Positions 1-12,362 are shown, counted from the stretch's first letter. The stretch: DNA of 64,000 nucleotides from Mytilus trossulus (GCF_036588685.1 NC_086386.1:22526931-22590930), one strand, 5' to 3'. A program made the numbers and translations. The notes: generated by a model from the letters alone, not told the origin.

Positions 1-43
1 GCCAAACGCGCGTTTCGTCTACCTAAGACTCATCAGTGACGCT
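1..43 (-). ncRNA. Hammerhead ribozyme motif in a dispersed repeat, at window edge
   Basis: Read on the minus strand this has the hammerhead core in order: a stem I strand (GCGTCA), CTGATGA, stem II GTCT/AGAC around a 5-nt loop, GAAA, a very short CGC/GCG stem III and a GTT cleavage triplet. The distal stem I strand (TGGC) runs off the window. Hammerheads of this minimal kind are known from mussel and other invertebrate retroelements and small circular RNAs. The GTT triplet, in place of the usual GTC, would be expected to cleave more weakly. The fold is by eye. Confidence 0.72.
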
Positions 44-394
44 CAGATCAAAATAGTAATAAAGCCGAAAAAGAACGTTCAACTATTAAACTTACTGATT
101 TGTTATTTCTTTCATTTTCTTTTCAGCTGAATTACGACTATTCTTTAACAAATAGAGGTGCTTTTTCAAAGTTTCTCGATCTAACCTCAACTTCCGTATA
201 TAGTCGTCTTTGGATTTAATCTCTGTTTCTAGCCTAAAATACGTTGCAAAAAATAACTGAAAAGAAATTCCAGCAATGTCTATATACAGTTGGTGTTATC
301 CTTGTGCATTTAAAGATTTACAATGATAAAACCACTAATGATCATGATGATCTGATTAACAGAACGACGCTGATATACCGAACTTAACTAAAAG
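44..394. other. Flank of the ribozyme repeat, no gene seen
   Basis: This continues the dispersed repeat that carries the ribozyme for a short distance and then becomes AT-rich sequence. No coding signal or clear terminal repeat was recognised. Confidence 0.5.
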
Positions 395-705
395 AGGGAC
401 GAAAGATACAAAAGGGACAGTCAAACTCATAAATCGAAAATAAACTGACAACGCCATGGCTAAAAATTAAAAAGACAAACAGACAATAATACACATGACA
501 CAACATTGAAAACTAAAGAATAAACAACACGAGATCAAAAACCTGGGGTGATCTCAGGTGCTCTTGACGGATAAGCAGATCCTACTCCACATGTGGCACC
601 CGTCGGGTTGCTCATGTCATAACAAATCCGGTAAATAGTCTAATTCGGAAGGTCACTTTCATGAAAGGAAGGGGATTGAAGTTACGACGTTAATATCCGA
701 AATGA
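395..705 (-). mobile_element. 3' tail remnant of a Penelope-like element (same family as 45.3-48.1 kb)
   Basis: The reverse complement matches the untranslated tail of the element at 47.8-48.1 kb. It contains the same segments around GACGGGTGCC, the CATGGCG...GTC block and the TCTTTCGTCC end, with scattered substitutions. Only the tail and the end of the coding region are present, which is the 5' truncation expected of target-primed reverse transcription. Non-functional. Confidence 0.8.
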
Positions 706-1292
706 ACAAGAAAGACATTTTTTCAATAAAATGTGTACATGTTTATGTGTCTTAGACCTTTTTTGCAATTTTAAATTTTAAATCTTGCAATATGAGTTTA
801 CCAGATTGCTAAAAAAAACTATATCACAAAAGTTGTATGATCAAAAACAAGTAATATTTCAGTACATTTCCAATATTGCAGATCCATATTGTCGAACCAA
901 CTACAAACCCTGAGTTTAAATGTTAAATATGACATACCATCTATACAATACAATTGTGCACACAATACAGTATATTCCTCCTAACAATGTGAAAGAAGAA
1001 AATACTGATATTCATTGAAACGCTAAAGCATATACCTATTTGTTCATACTTAATTCTCACAGAAATATAACAGTTTATAATTTAAGCTACCAAAACTCCG
1101 CCTTAACCATTAACATTGCAATCTCCCCACTTAAAGCAGTGTGTTCACTCCTGTTAAAACATGATACAATACTTACAAATGCAAATGATATGGATCATAC
1201 TTTTTGTTTAAATGTGGCAATGTTTTTCTCTTTTGGACTGGCTCTACTCTGAAATATACAATAAACATGATAAAATACATACAAAAAATTGG
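706..1292. other. AT-rich intergenic, nothing recognised
   Basis: No conserved coding segment, tandem array or terminal repeat was seen. Confidence 0.5.
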
Positions 1293-1430
1293 GAATGGGA
1301 ATGAGGAATATGTCAAAGAGAAAACAACCTGACCGAAAAAGCAGATAACAGCCGAGGTCCACCAATGGGTGTTCAACACAGCGATAAAATCCCGAACCCG
1401 AAGGCGGGCGTCAGCTGGACCCTCGATAAA
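1293..1430. repeat. Dispersed short repeat (about 130 bp family)
   Basis: The block containing CACCAATGGGTGTTCAACAC and a GTCAGCTGG end recurs, diverged, at about 8252-8385 in the same orientation and at about 26470-26640 and 28230-28370 in reverse. Open frames over these copies (for example a 99-codon minus frame here) are repeat artefacts. Confidence 0.75.
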
Positions 1431-1814
1431 AATGTGCATATAAACATGTATAAATGCACAATTTAGAAACATAACTATTCATCACATGGTCAGTTGTGTT
1501 CGATGTATCTATGCATCAACCTATTTTAGTTAGTGACAAGTTATAATGGTCTCAGATCTTTAGAATATTCGCATGAATCGAATAATAACCGACTGTGTTC
1601 TTTTCTTGATAGTGACATTTTGACACAGTGCTGATATTCAAGGTGGGTAATGCATTCATAGCAGGAGACGTTTACTCGGTCACCTAGTTTCGCTCCTTTT
1701 TGCGTTCATGTGGACTCATCAATGTGTGTTTATTATCTTGATTTGTATATTCGTATCATATGGATTTATAAGTGTTGAACATCAGTAAGTTATTAAATAA
1801 ATATGAAATAATTA

Positions 1815-3292
1815 GAGTCTCTCAAGAGCCTGTGTCGCTCATCTGTTACTGTATTTACTGATGTCGGCCATCATGGTTGGTAGGCGGGGTCAATAGACAC
1901 TTTTTTTTTAAATAGATACCCTAGTAATGATTGTGACCATGTAAGATTTTTGCACAAGCTACAAAAAGTGACTAAAAAGTTGTTAAAATCTTGGTCATGT
2001 TGACTTATTTGTAGGTCTTACTTTGCTGAACATTATTGCTGTTTACAATTTATCTCTATCTATAATATTCTGAACGACTTTAAAAACGCAACACTCATTT
2101 TATTGATTTTTTTACCAAATCTTGTCTTATTCTCTTACAACTACTTTTCATGCTTACCATACTTCTTTCTCTTTACAAAAAATCAAAATCTTACTTATCT
2201 GTGATTATTGAACATATTGAATTTTTAAAAGTCGCACGAATTTCTTAAAGCAAATTTTTGAACCCATGAAAAATTGTTTCAGGGTTTTTTTGCTTTGTAA
2301 AACAGTTCTGTCGATCCTTTGCCACACTTAAATCTGTTAAAAAATGTTGCATCTCCATATTGCCCAGAGTGAGAAATAAAACTTAATCCGCCCTTAAGAA
2401 TACTGCAAAAAGGAAAACATAAACGTGCTGCAACCATATTCTATTACTTCAGAAACTCGTCAACTGTCCTTCCGACAAACGTCAACAGAATTTGATTACA
2501 CAACGTCATTTGCCAGACCTATTTACGGCCGCAACGTCAACTGCTAATCAAATTGCCAAATGGCATTTCGTACAGAGTCATGCCATAAATGTTTCCCATC
2601 AACTGAATTGCCAGAGATCGACTGATGGAAAACCTTTAAAGCCCTCAAGTTCCAATCGGATAATTGCCAATACCAATTAATCGGTTGAACAAATGCAAAA
2701 TCAGAAGGTGTAAAACAGAACTCAAAACATGTCAGACAGAATTTGTTGACCTTTCTGACAATCATTTTGGCGTTTGTAACAGGCAGTCATCGCTTTTGAC
2801 GGCGGCACATTAATAAAAAATAACAACAAAATAATATAGTGTTGCGTTTCTAAAGTCGGTCAGTATAGTATTCAAGATAATAACCAAAAACTGCAAAATT
2901 TCATAAAAATTACCAATTTAGGGGCAGCAACTTAACAACAGGTTGTCCGATTCGTCTGAAAATTTCAGGGCAGATAGATCTTGACCTAATCAACAATTTT
3001 ATTCGGAGTATTCCTGACAGATTTGCTTTAAATGCTTTGGTTTTAGATATAAGCCAAACTATACATTTTACCCCTGTGTTCTATTTTTAGCCATGGTGGC
3101 TATCTTGGTTGGATGGCCAGGTCATCGGACACATTTTTAAAACTAGATACTCCAAGGATGATTGAATTTTGGTTAAATTTGGCCCAGTTGTCTCAGAGGA
3201 GAAGATTTAAGTAAAAGTTTACGGACGAAGGACGCAGGACGACAAGTGATGAGAAAAGCTCACTTGACCTTTCAGGTCAGGTGAGCTAAAAC
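1815..3292. repeat. Dispersed repeat interrupted by a nested DNA transposon
   Basis: The outer parts (1815-2060 and 2873-3292) align with the uninterrupted copy at about 16115-16810. The start holds GAGCCTGTGTCGCTCA and the end holds GGTCAGGTGAGCTAAAA. Its ends share a short inverted GCTCACC(T) motif, suggesting a non-autonomous DNA element. No coding capacity. A diverged copy lies at 11650-12080 and a reversed partial copy at 35720-35945. Confidence 0.75.
2070..2863. mobile_element. 794-bp non-autonomous TIR transposon with 9-bp target duplication
   Basis: The left end CTGAACGACTTTAAAAACGC matches the inverted right end CTGACCGACTTTAGAAACGC with two differences, and the similarity continues into AACACT. 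It is flanked by TATAATATT (2061-2069) and TATAGTATT (2864-2872). The uninterrupted host repeat at 16.4-16.5 kb supplies the empty site, with one such segment followed by CAA. The insert has no transposase-sized frame; the longest frames are 62 and 73 codons on opposite strands. A 9-bp duplication suits Mutator-like elements, but the superfamily is not established. Confidence 0.85.
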
Positions 3293-3338
3293 AAAAAGAA
3301 TGTACATTTTGTTCATTTGCAGCACTGATGCGTGACTA

Positions 3339-3885
3339 ATATAATAATACTTTATTCAGATGCAATACAGCTTATAGAATATACAATTTGTCAATATTTT
3401 TGAATGCATCAGTGAAATATAAATACAATAATTATACACAATACATGCATGGCGGAGAACGAAAACAAAAATTCATATGACAAATAAATAAAACAACTAC
3501 ATATTACGATTTTTTTCAATATTAAACAAAAATTTACCTAAATTATTAAGTTCTTTCACATTGTGAACTGATAACAACTGTATAAGTTTAAAAGTGGATG
3601 GATATTGCCAATAATATTTCTTAATAATATATAGTTTTCTTACATCACTATATCTATTACATTCTAGAATAACATGGTATTCATCTTCTACAATATTGTT
3701 AGTGCACATCGTACATAATCTATTTTCTCTATCTACATTGTAATATCTGCATGTTTCTATATTAAGGCTATGTGCGGAGATACGATATTTACATATAAAA
3801 GGTTTATATATTTGATTAACAGGTCTATCTAAATAAAACTGCAGTATATCTGTGTCATATATATATCTATAAAGTATACTAAGAT
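3339..3885 (-). mobile_element. 3' end of a LINE-type retrotransposon (RT C-terminal fragment)
   Basis: The minus strand from about 3885 to the stop at 3497-3499 reads as the C-terminal tail common to many invertebrate LINE RT proteins. It has an RISAH motif, then an N-I-E run, then C-x2-C followed by EDEYH and an I-L-E-C segment, a zinc-knuckle-like arrangement near the C terminus. The last 70 codons are an intact open frame, and the reading continues open upstream without a start. The untranslated tail includes AATAAAGTATT near 3345. Everything upstream of this fragment is missing, so it is a 5'-truncated dead copy. Confidence 0.75.
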
Positions 3886-6714
3886 AATTTCATTCATGCG
3901 CTAAAATAAATTATTGGTGCATTTTGTGGTAAAATTCAGATGTATAAGGTCGAAATTTTTTTTAAATGAGCTATATTATAAAATTTGTAATGCTTTCGGC
4001 AACATCAATCTCATTTCTTTGCTCAAATACTTTTAAATCATCAGCTCACTACGAAGGACGTTGCAATAAGTACTCAATGTAGATATAAACAAACTCACCA
4101 AAGCTACCAGGTGTATAATTTGGTTCGCCATACGCGAGTTTATTCTACATCAGACTCATAAGTGTCATGTTAATTTAAACATGTGGAAGGATAAATCTAG
4201 TACGAAGTTGAGGAGCTTGGAAAACAAAATGGGTCATAATATATACAGGATCTGCTAAAGTTGACTAAGGCCATAAATTGTAAATAGATACATTGTGTAT
4301 TGATGATATTGAGGATAAAATGCATTTATATTACTATGTCCATTATATTCAAATGTGCGTGAATGTTTGATAAAACCATAGTATTGGTGTAAGCCATCTG
4401 TTTAAAAACTGTATAAATTACTAAGCACTTTTTATTTAAAAGATTTGTGCTGCAGCAACTAAGAAAAATATATATGTAGAGCACTTAAGCTCAGAAATGA
4501 CTGATTTCAGTAAGTACATTTGATGTCTTCCTTGATTATTACCTTTATTTTACATAGGTTTGGGAAAAAAGTAATGTGAAACGTATTTGCAAAATATTGT
4601 TTCAGAGCCTTAATTGTTCAGCTTGGTCTGCTGCGATTTTGGTCATTTAAAGTTAATTTTGTAATTTTCAGTAATAAATCGATTTATTTTTCGTGCTAAT
4701 AAAATTACTGACCTTATGTAAATATTTTTTAAATACTTACTGTATGCCATCTATGGGCTGATCAGCAGGATTACTAACCGATAAGCCATAACATACGGGC
4801 GTATCCTGTAATTTACTGGAGTGACAACTTCCATATCTGCTAGGATCTCTGTAAACAGATAATACTCTTATCTTAAAGAATTAATTATAAGATCGTGTTT
4901 TGCCACTACTGCGCATGCTACCTACGTGTACGCTTACCGATCTCAGTTAGCAATGCTGAATGTTAACTTATGTGTCGTGTGTGTTGAAAATACCAGTTGT
5001 ATAGATTGTTTTTCATTTCAAGTTAAAAGTGTTTCTGGGCTTTATAATATTTTTTTTCCATTTGAATATCAAGCTTTAACGACGTACATATAAAGCTTAC
5101 AACGTAAATTACTGGGGTCAATTTAGAGGATTCTAACTGTAATTTATACACAAATTAATAGAGTAGATCAGCTATATGATTAAATTCTATTTATTATCAT
5201 GGTTACAGGTAAAAATTACTTATACAAAATAAAAAATGTTTCCAATAATAAGTTGACATTTTAATTATAAATATGACCAATGACAACTTCTGATATGGAC
5301 CTGGATTACTCTTAAATTATCAATATGACCGATGACATTTTCCCCCTAAGTGTTCAATACCACAATTGAATTATGAGTATTTGTCTTGTATACATTTTAT
5401 AGTTATAGTGATGTATTAAAAATTCACAATATATAAATCGTTTAGCAATAGTATAATAATGTAAATAGGGTACACTATGTAAATCAAATCTCCATTATCA
5501 GCAGGAAAAAATCCAAGTAATCCAGTAGGTATACATATGACTTTCTTACTTTGATTAATCATACAGTATAAATACTGTAGTCTTTTAATTGGAATATATA
5601 TTGAGTGTATGTCATTGGATAGATAACCCAAAAACACCATAAATTACATCTTTATGTACTTGTTTAGATTTAAATACAAATTGTTTTCCATGAACATTTC
5701 ATCTTCACTTTTATTTCCCAATAATGCAACTATCCAGATAGGTTATCTAGTTTGTGTTCTAAAATTTTAACCGAATTACAAAGTGTTGAAATATGACAAA
5801 TTGACGTAAGTAGACATTAAGAAAGAAATATCCTACCTATCCAGGTAAAAAGATGTTTATTTTTCAGGACAATAAAAGGCATCTAGTGCAAATTCAAATT
5901 AAAATACACGTGTTCGTAAACAGTAACTATATCTATCAATAGCACATCTGGTGAATTGTTTATATGATCAGCTCAGGTTTCGGTGCTACAATGTAAGATG
6001 GTAAATTTAAAACAAAATCTTAAATCTTCATTGATAAATGTGTAAATTGTGAAGAAAAAAAAATTCAAGTGTTTCAGGAAAGGTTTACATTGACGAATTA
6101 ACCTATACCTAAGATATCCATTTTATTCTTAGTCTTTTACATTTTTTTATTTTAACGTTCCTTGTGAATGTCAGATGAAACTATTATGGCGCTTGGCCTT
6201 TATGTTTGTTAAAATCTTTTAAAGGGATTGTTTTTTTACCAAGGCCATTTCCTCTGTTCCAAGTGAAATATGTTCTATGGTTATAACAAGCAATTTTAGA
6301 ATTTATTCAGATGGGACATTCTATGAAAAATAGATTGCACACTTTAATGGAGCCCTTCTAGCACACAAAAGGAAAAAGTAATTTCTCCGGATATAACTTT
6401 TGAAATTGAATTAATAAGTTGTCATATTCATGCACGAATTCAAGAGGGGAACAAAACTAGGAAATTGATCAAATCGACATCTCTGTACTCTAACGTGAGC
6501 ACGGTTCTTAGTTTTATAAAAATTATTATCTGCATAATTCAGATACAATCTCAATATTATTGTGCAATTTATGAAGTAATAGAACACAGTTTCTAATCTA
6601 GTTGCAAAAATTAGCGAATATTTTATGCATATTGGTGGTATTAAGCTGCAATCGCCTTTTTTTCAGAATCCTTAGTACATTACACATCCAATTGCTCGCT
6701 TGCATATTCTAAAT
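3886..6714. other. Intergenic, AT-rich; one degenerate ribozyme repeat
   Basis: About 4090-4260 is a diverged copy of the ribozyme-bearing repeat: at 4127-4167 the hammerhead core is recognisable only by alignment and has lost key bases. Around 5260-5340 a sentence-like duplication (ATATGACC then GATGACA) repeats twice. No gene or further structure was recognised. Confidence 0.5.
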
Positions 6715-7015
6715 CCATGGCCAAAAACAAACTACAACTGAGGAAAGCGCATTAAATATAAGCGGAAAATAACGACATAACATTAAAATGTAAAACACAC
6801 AGAAACGGACTAAGCATTAGACAAAATCCTATGAAAATAACAAATATAATATCAAAACCAAATACATGAATTTGGGATAGATAAGTACCGTGACACGTCT
6901 TATAGTAATGTGAATTCACACTAAAAAAAAAAGAGAAACCCAACGACACAATGGAAACACAACGTTAAAATGTAACACACACAGAAACGAACTATAATAT
7001 AACAATGGCCAGATT
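6715..7015 (-). repeat. Dispersed repeat, second copy at 29.13-29.39 kb
   Basis: The reverse complement matches 29130-29390 along its length, including GTGTCACGGTACTT, CCCAAATTCAT and the TCCGTTTCTGTGTGTGTTACA block. That last block occurs twice here, near 6790 and 6970, so the copy is internally duplicated. Confidence 0.7.
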
Positions 7016-7129
7016 CCTGATTTGGTACAGGACATTTTTAAAGGAAAAAATGGTGGTTTGAACCTGTTTTTTTTTGCCTGTCAAACCTCCCTCTTATATT
7101 GGTATACATGCAAGATATATCTAATAAGA

Positions 7130-7690
7130 CTCCTAGAAATAATTCAAAACGGAAAGTCCGTTATCAAATGGAAAAATCAAAAGCTCAAAAGACGTCAATC
7201 GAATGAAAAACAACTGCCATATTCCTGACTTGGTACTGTACAGGCATTTCCTTACGTACAATATGTGAATAAAAACCTGGTGTTAAAGCTAGCGAAACCT
7301 CTCACTTGTATGACAGTCGCATATTACTTTTTTTTTTAAATTTGATAGATGCGTTTGTGTGGTAAACGATTGTTTCTTTTGAGATAGTAACACACTGATG
7401 ACTGTTGTATCCATATTTTGACTATTTTATTTATTCTGTCTGTTTTGTTCACGCATCGTTGTAAATATAACGGAATTTGGTGTGACTGTCATACAAGTGA
7501 GAGGTTTAGCGCTATAAAACCAGGTTCAATATACCATTTTCTACATTTGAAAATGCCTGTACCAAGTCAGGAATATGACAGTTGTGGTCCATTTGTTTGA
7601 TGTGTTTTGTGATTTTATTGTGCCATCTGATAATGGACTTTCCGATTGAATTTTCCTCGGAGTTCAGTATTTTTGTGATTATACTTTTGA
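7130..7690. repeat. Head-to-head pair of a dispersed repeat (foldback)
   Basis: A minus-oriented copy (about 7130-7318) and a plus-oriented copy (about 7470-7690) of one family face each other across about 150 bp. Diagnostic blocks are CCAAGTCAGGAATATGACAG, GAGAGGTTT and GAGTTCAGTATTTTTGTGAT. Single plus copies occur at 9917-10047, 14187-14310, 18575-18775 and 52900-53035, and a minus copy at 39745-39850. The pair may be the full foldback element, with the singles being halves. Confidence 0.7.
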
Positions 7691-8724
7691 TTGTAAGAAG
7701 CTTCTTTCCAAGTTTGGTAAAAATCCAGGAGAGTTTATGAATCTAATAAATATTTCAAATACTGCATTTATTTAACTGGCAGAAAAACTTAGTCGATTTA
7801 CAAGTAAAATATGGACACAGAGTTAATGTACAGTTTCCGGGTACAAACACTAATTCCATTTATAAGTAAAAAACGGTAAAAATAGATTTTTTCTTAAGAA
7901 TTTGCTTCTGGATACTATCTTATGATCATAAACAATATTCTGTCAGAGTAAGGTAGAAACCAATGTTCAATTAAGATTTTTTTTTTATAATTTCCAAAAA
8001 TTTAACCACGGAGTGAATATTAGTGAACGCTGGCGAGGACGGTATGTAGGATCGCTTTTTCGACAAAAGTCGAAGTCTAGACAATAAGACTTAGTAGTCA
8101 TGATTAAGCTTTAGAATGTGGGCGCTATTCTGCAATTCCAAGAAGTAATAGACAATGTAGTTTTTTTTTAAAATGACATTGAAAATGAGATGCATTTCAT
8201 TTTAAAGATGTCCTTCTTATCGAGGGCTTAGATCTGATTTATAATCATATTGAGAATGGAAATGGGGAATGTGTCAAAGAGACAACAACCCGACCATAGA
8301 GCAGACAACAGCAGAAGGTCACCAACAGGTCTTAAATGCAGCGAGAAATTCACACACTCGGAGGGGTCATTCAGCTGGCTCCTAAACAAATATATATACT
8401 AGTTCAGTGATAATGAACGCCATATACTAAAACCATAGAATTGGAGAAAACCTTCTATGTATAAATATATACAATAAGTTAGTTATAATAGTCTTAGATA
8501 GTTATGTAATTTGAGTAAATTTATAGTTCGTGCACAAAAATTAAGATCTAACATGCTGAATATGCGAGTGAATATGTTTTACACTACTTCTGCTATCTAT
8601 GTATACTTTGTGTATTTTATATATTGTAGGACTATAGTTGTTATGACTTTGGTAAATAAATGTAAGCAGTAGTATTAAAAAGTCTGTGTGTAGCAATAAG
8701 TGTTATTCCCTTGTAAAAATGAAC
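7691..8724. other. Intergenic downstream of the B-box exon
   Basis: It holds the 8252-8385 copy of the 130-bp repeat and otherwise AT-rich sequence. If the B-box gene is spliced, its next exon should lie here or further left; none was recognised. Confidence 0.5.
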
Positions 8725-9507
8725 TTACTTTTGAATTCCAAGTATATCGTGGATAAAATATTGATCCAACTGTTTAGGTCTGCAGACGACATTAATCACA
8801 GGTGTATTTTTGAGTGCAGATAGATCAAAACGTGCTTGCATGTTTGTCAGTTTATGGAATTCTTTTTCCCATTCGCTTAATTCTTGTAAAAATTTAATCG
8901 GAAATGCTATTTTCCTTCTGATGTGTTGCATTTTGTCTTTAAGATCTTGAAAAGATTCATTTTGTTGGATGATATATTGCTCAACGCTAGACAATTTAGA
9001 TTTCAAAATTTCAGAATCCCGACCAAATGAATTTATCGTATCTTCAAATTTAGAAACGACTGAAGCTACGGAACTCTTGAGAATTGGAAGAAAATTAGAT
9101 TTTTTTTTTTTCTCGCATATTTCTGACAAGTCATTTCGGTTTTTATCTAAATCGAAAGCAAACTGTTCAATTTCTTTTTCAGTTTCCACAAGTTTTCTCC
9201 TCTTCCGGATATCACTTTCCATGAGGCCATAGTATTTATCACAATCTTCATGTTTATCCTTGAATGACCTACAAACTAATCGACTACATGTAACACAATA
9301 TGAGAATAAATCCATCCATGTTTGGTCACATTTGTTGCAGGTATATATCTCATCAATGAAAAGTTCAGATCTATGGGATCTCGCCGATCTTTCTTGAAAC
9401 AAAAAATCATCACGTATCTGACAAGTATCACAAATTCTTAAATAGCAGTGTGTACATGCATCCGTTTTTGCGACCACGTTCGCTGAACACTCTAAGTTGG
9501 AATCCAT
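8725..9507 (-). CDS. B-box zinc-finger / coiled-coil (TRIM-like) protein, probably first coding exon
   Basis: A 260-codon open frame begins at an ATG at 9507. Residues 7-45 hold C7, C18-x2-C21, C26-x2-C29 and H45, a divergent first B-box. Residues 57-89 hold C57-x2-C60-x10-C71-x2-C74-x4-C79, then H86-x2-C89, a second B-box-like zinc site. Residues about 95-215 are charged and heptad-like, consistent with a coiled coil. There is no RING finger at the N terminus, as in many RING-less TRIM-like proteins that are greatly expanded in bivalves. The frame ends 5 bases into a strong donor consensus: the last codons read CAAAA then GTAAGT. The real protein may therefore continue in an unseen exon to the left, where a variable C-terminal domain would be expected. 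Family members act in ubiquitin-linked or innate-immune signalling; the role here is unknown. Confidence 0.72.
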   Translation of the reverse strand: MDSNLECSANVVAKTDACTHCYLRICDTCQIRDDFLFQERSARSHRSELFIDEIYTCNKCDQTWMDLFSYCVTCSRLVCRSFKDKHEDCDKYYGLMESDIRKRRKLVETEKEIEQFAFDLDKNRNDLSEICEKKKKSNFLPILKSSVASVVSKFEDTINSFGRDSEILKSKLSSVEQYIIQQNESFQDLKDKMQHIRRKIAFPIKFLQELSEWEKEFHKLTNMQARFDLSALKNTPVINVVCRPKQLDQYFIHDILGIQK

Positions 9508-12362
9508 TTTGCCATGAATTAAAAAAAAAAATAATTGAATATTTCATACATCTTTCATTATTCGTGTAAATATTATTGTTGGTTTTACATATCTATATCA
9601 CCTGATACATTAAAAAGATAAAGTTAAGTACACGTTAAATGAGCGATCATGTAATATATATCTGACCAATCCTATGTTTATTTTTGAATATAAGTTGTGT
9701 ACATAGGTATATATTTATTGTACACCTTTTAAGACATGCCTCTATATAAATCTGAAGGTTGCTTAAGTGACATGATAAATGATATCTTTCAATTTCTTTC
9801 AAAAGCAATCAAGTGGTAAAAAAGGTAATTTAATGTTTTAAGTATACAAGTGCTCTTCTTATGAATGAATAATATTTAAAACGAACTTTAATATTATCTT
9901 ACAAGAAAATAACTGCACCAAGTCAGGAATATGACAATTATTGTTATCCATTCTTTTGATGTGACAGAGCTTTACATTTTGACATCGATTAGGGACTTTC
10001 CATTTTGATTTTCCTCCGAGTTCAGTATTTTTGTGATTTTACTTTTTTGTATCATGTGAGTGCAGAGTTCTCTATTTACCATTTCAATATATTCCACATC
10101 ATTTATTCATTGTTAACCAATAACATCTGGCATTGCCATTTTTTTTAAATTGTATCAAGGTCATTTGTTTAAAGAACCCATCACCATCGCTGTGACCTAA
10201 TTGAAATTAAAAACTACGTAAGCTATGATAAGAGTCTATACATTACCCCTCACACATACATAAATACCTTCTCCTATAAAAATCATCTAATTTTGTTGTT
10301 TTTCAAGAAACCCAAGGCACTAAAAGTTATGTTTGTGTTAAATTTTGAAAAATGAAAAATGCGAATATTTACAATATTGAGGCAATGTCAGAAAAAAAGA
10401 TTTTTTTTATGAGGCTTAGAAATTTGGATTTAATTTTTTACATTTACATATTTTGTTCATTCATATGTGTTACTTTGCATTTTCATCTTTTACCAGCAAA
10501 AGAAGTGCTTACTTGTTTTTCGGCTGCAGATGCAATGAAAATCCTCCTGTTTTCCAATGTGCAGTTTCAAATGTGAATATTTCTACATCACCATATCGTA
10601 ACAAGAGTTAATATGTCAAATTCATATGATAGTTTTATTAACTTGCATCTTTACCTATCACTACCGGATTAAGGGGGGTTTGAAAATCTTAAAATAAGTT
10701 TAATTTTGTAATAAACTATTTCTTCTTTTAATGTTATCTTTACTATAAATTGAATATGTAGCACTGAATAGAGTGACACGTTGTCGCTACACTCCTTTAA
10801 ATATACACGAGTCATAATTACATTGGCCTGAGGGTAACTTGATAGTTAAAAGATAAAAGGATTTAATTAAGACAATGAAATACAGGTATCCCTATATTTT
10901 ATTACTTTTTTGGTTTTATGATTAAAACGACGTTTTTGTAAGCTTGATTTGAAGAAAAATACTTTTCACCCTATCATATATAAGATTATTTTTTTTAGAA
11001 AATGACACTTGTGCAAACTTTATTTCCACATATGTTTCTATTGCTCAAATGTATAGCATTCTAAATGAAAATTGGAATCCTCCTAGTTCTTTTCCTTTTC
11101 ATAAACGTGAAATATACGGGTTCTAATGATGCTTCTAATATGCGTGGCTGCACTATTTCCCATGCATTGTCTTTTCAACTTCACAGGAGAAAATGAATTG
11201 CAAATTTTGCGTTTTGTTTGCTACACAATTCACCATTTGTTTTACGCAATTCTGAACATGTTCCGGGGTTGTCAGTGGTTGTACTGACAACCACTGACAA
11301 CCCCGGAACACGTTCAGAATTGAGTAAAAAAAATGGTGAATGTTAATCTCACAAATAAACAACAAAATACCACCAAACAGCCTTATCACAAAGCTTTAAC
11401 AACACACATAATAAGGAGCGGCTAGTGAAATAGATGCAAGGGGTGATACAGCAATTGCAAAACGGGTAGATAGGATCTATAATTTAATAATTTGCTAAGT
11501 TAGGTTTCTACATATATCTTTTATATTTTTCAAGAGCCAAAAACGCAAATTAAAAAAAAATAATGGTAAAATCTTCATCAAAGGCAATCACTCTTATAAG
11601 GAGTCGACTGACTCTTTCAATCAAATAAGCTTATTTCTACAACTTTGTCTTTCTGGTCAGTTTTGCCTTTTTAAACATACTCTTTACGTAATATAATTTT
11701 TTAGACAATAGGAAAAAAATTGTCAATTAAGGGCAATAACTCCTATTAGAAGTGTCTGGCAATTTTGAAACATATGGACAAATGTAGGAACTCAACATTC
11801 TGAACATTTTTGCCCATGTGAGATTTTTTGTTTTTATAACAGTTTTCAAATAATAGACAAAGACTTTCATTTTACCACCTATGTTCTATTTAGAGCCATG
11901 TTGGACACCTTAGTTGTCATGTGGAATCATCAAACACATCTTTCAAACTAATGATGTTTGTGGCCAAATGTCGGTTAAATTCTGTCCAGTTGTTTCAGAA
12001 GGGATTGTAAAATTTAACACAAAACGATGGACACCAGGTGATGAGAAAAACTCACTTGGCACTGGGTGCCCCATGAGCTAGAAAGCAAATAATAAAGACA
12101 CAATAATGACCTATGTCAAAAGAGCAGTAATAAGAAAACTCATATTAGCAATTTGAATCAATACAAAACATAATGACTTCAAAAATATTTTTGCTCAAGT
12201 ACCACAATAAATCAACTCCTAGGATTTACAATTCGTTTTTTTGGATGATAAAAGTACCTTTTATGTTTTTGTGATTAAAAGCATTTACTTCTCACATTTT
12301 TAACTTATGTTTTGTAATTAGACACAGCTGTCAAGGTTTGATATGCAGGAACAAAGGGGGTT
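9508..12362. other. Intergenic between the B-box exon and Nup54
   Basis: It contains a plus copy of the TCAGGAATATGACA repeat (9917-10047), a long perfect-looking hairpin (11229-11340) and a diverged copy of the GTGAGCTA-ended repeat (about 11650-12080). No conserved gene was recognised. Confidence 0.5.
11229..11340. repeat. Long inverted repeat, 54-nt arms with 4-nt loop
   Basis: Arms 11229-11282 and 11287-11340 are complementary at 51 of 54 positions around the loop ACTG. The centre of each arm is GC-richer (TTCCGGGGTTGTCAGTGG) than the surroundings. Transcripts from either strand would fold into a long near-perfect hairpin. There are no flanking direct repeats obvious enough to call a transposon. 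Confidence 0.85.

Noticed and set aside
1173-1472. 99-codon minus frame
   Set aside because: It covers the 1293-1430 repeat copy; no similarity to other copies at the protein level beyond the shared DNA.
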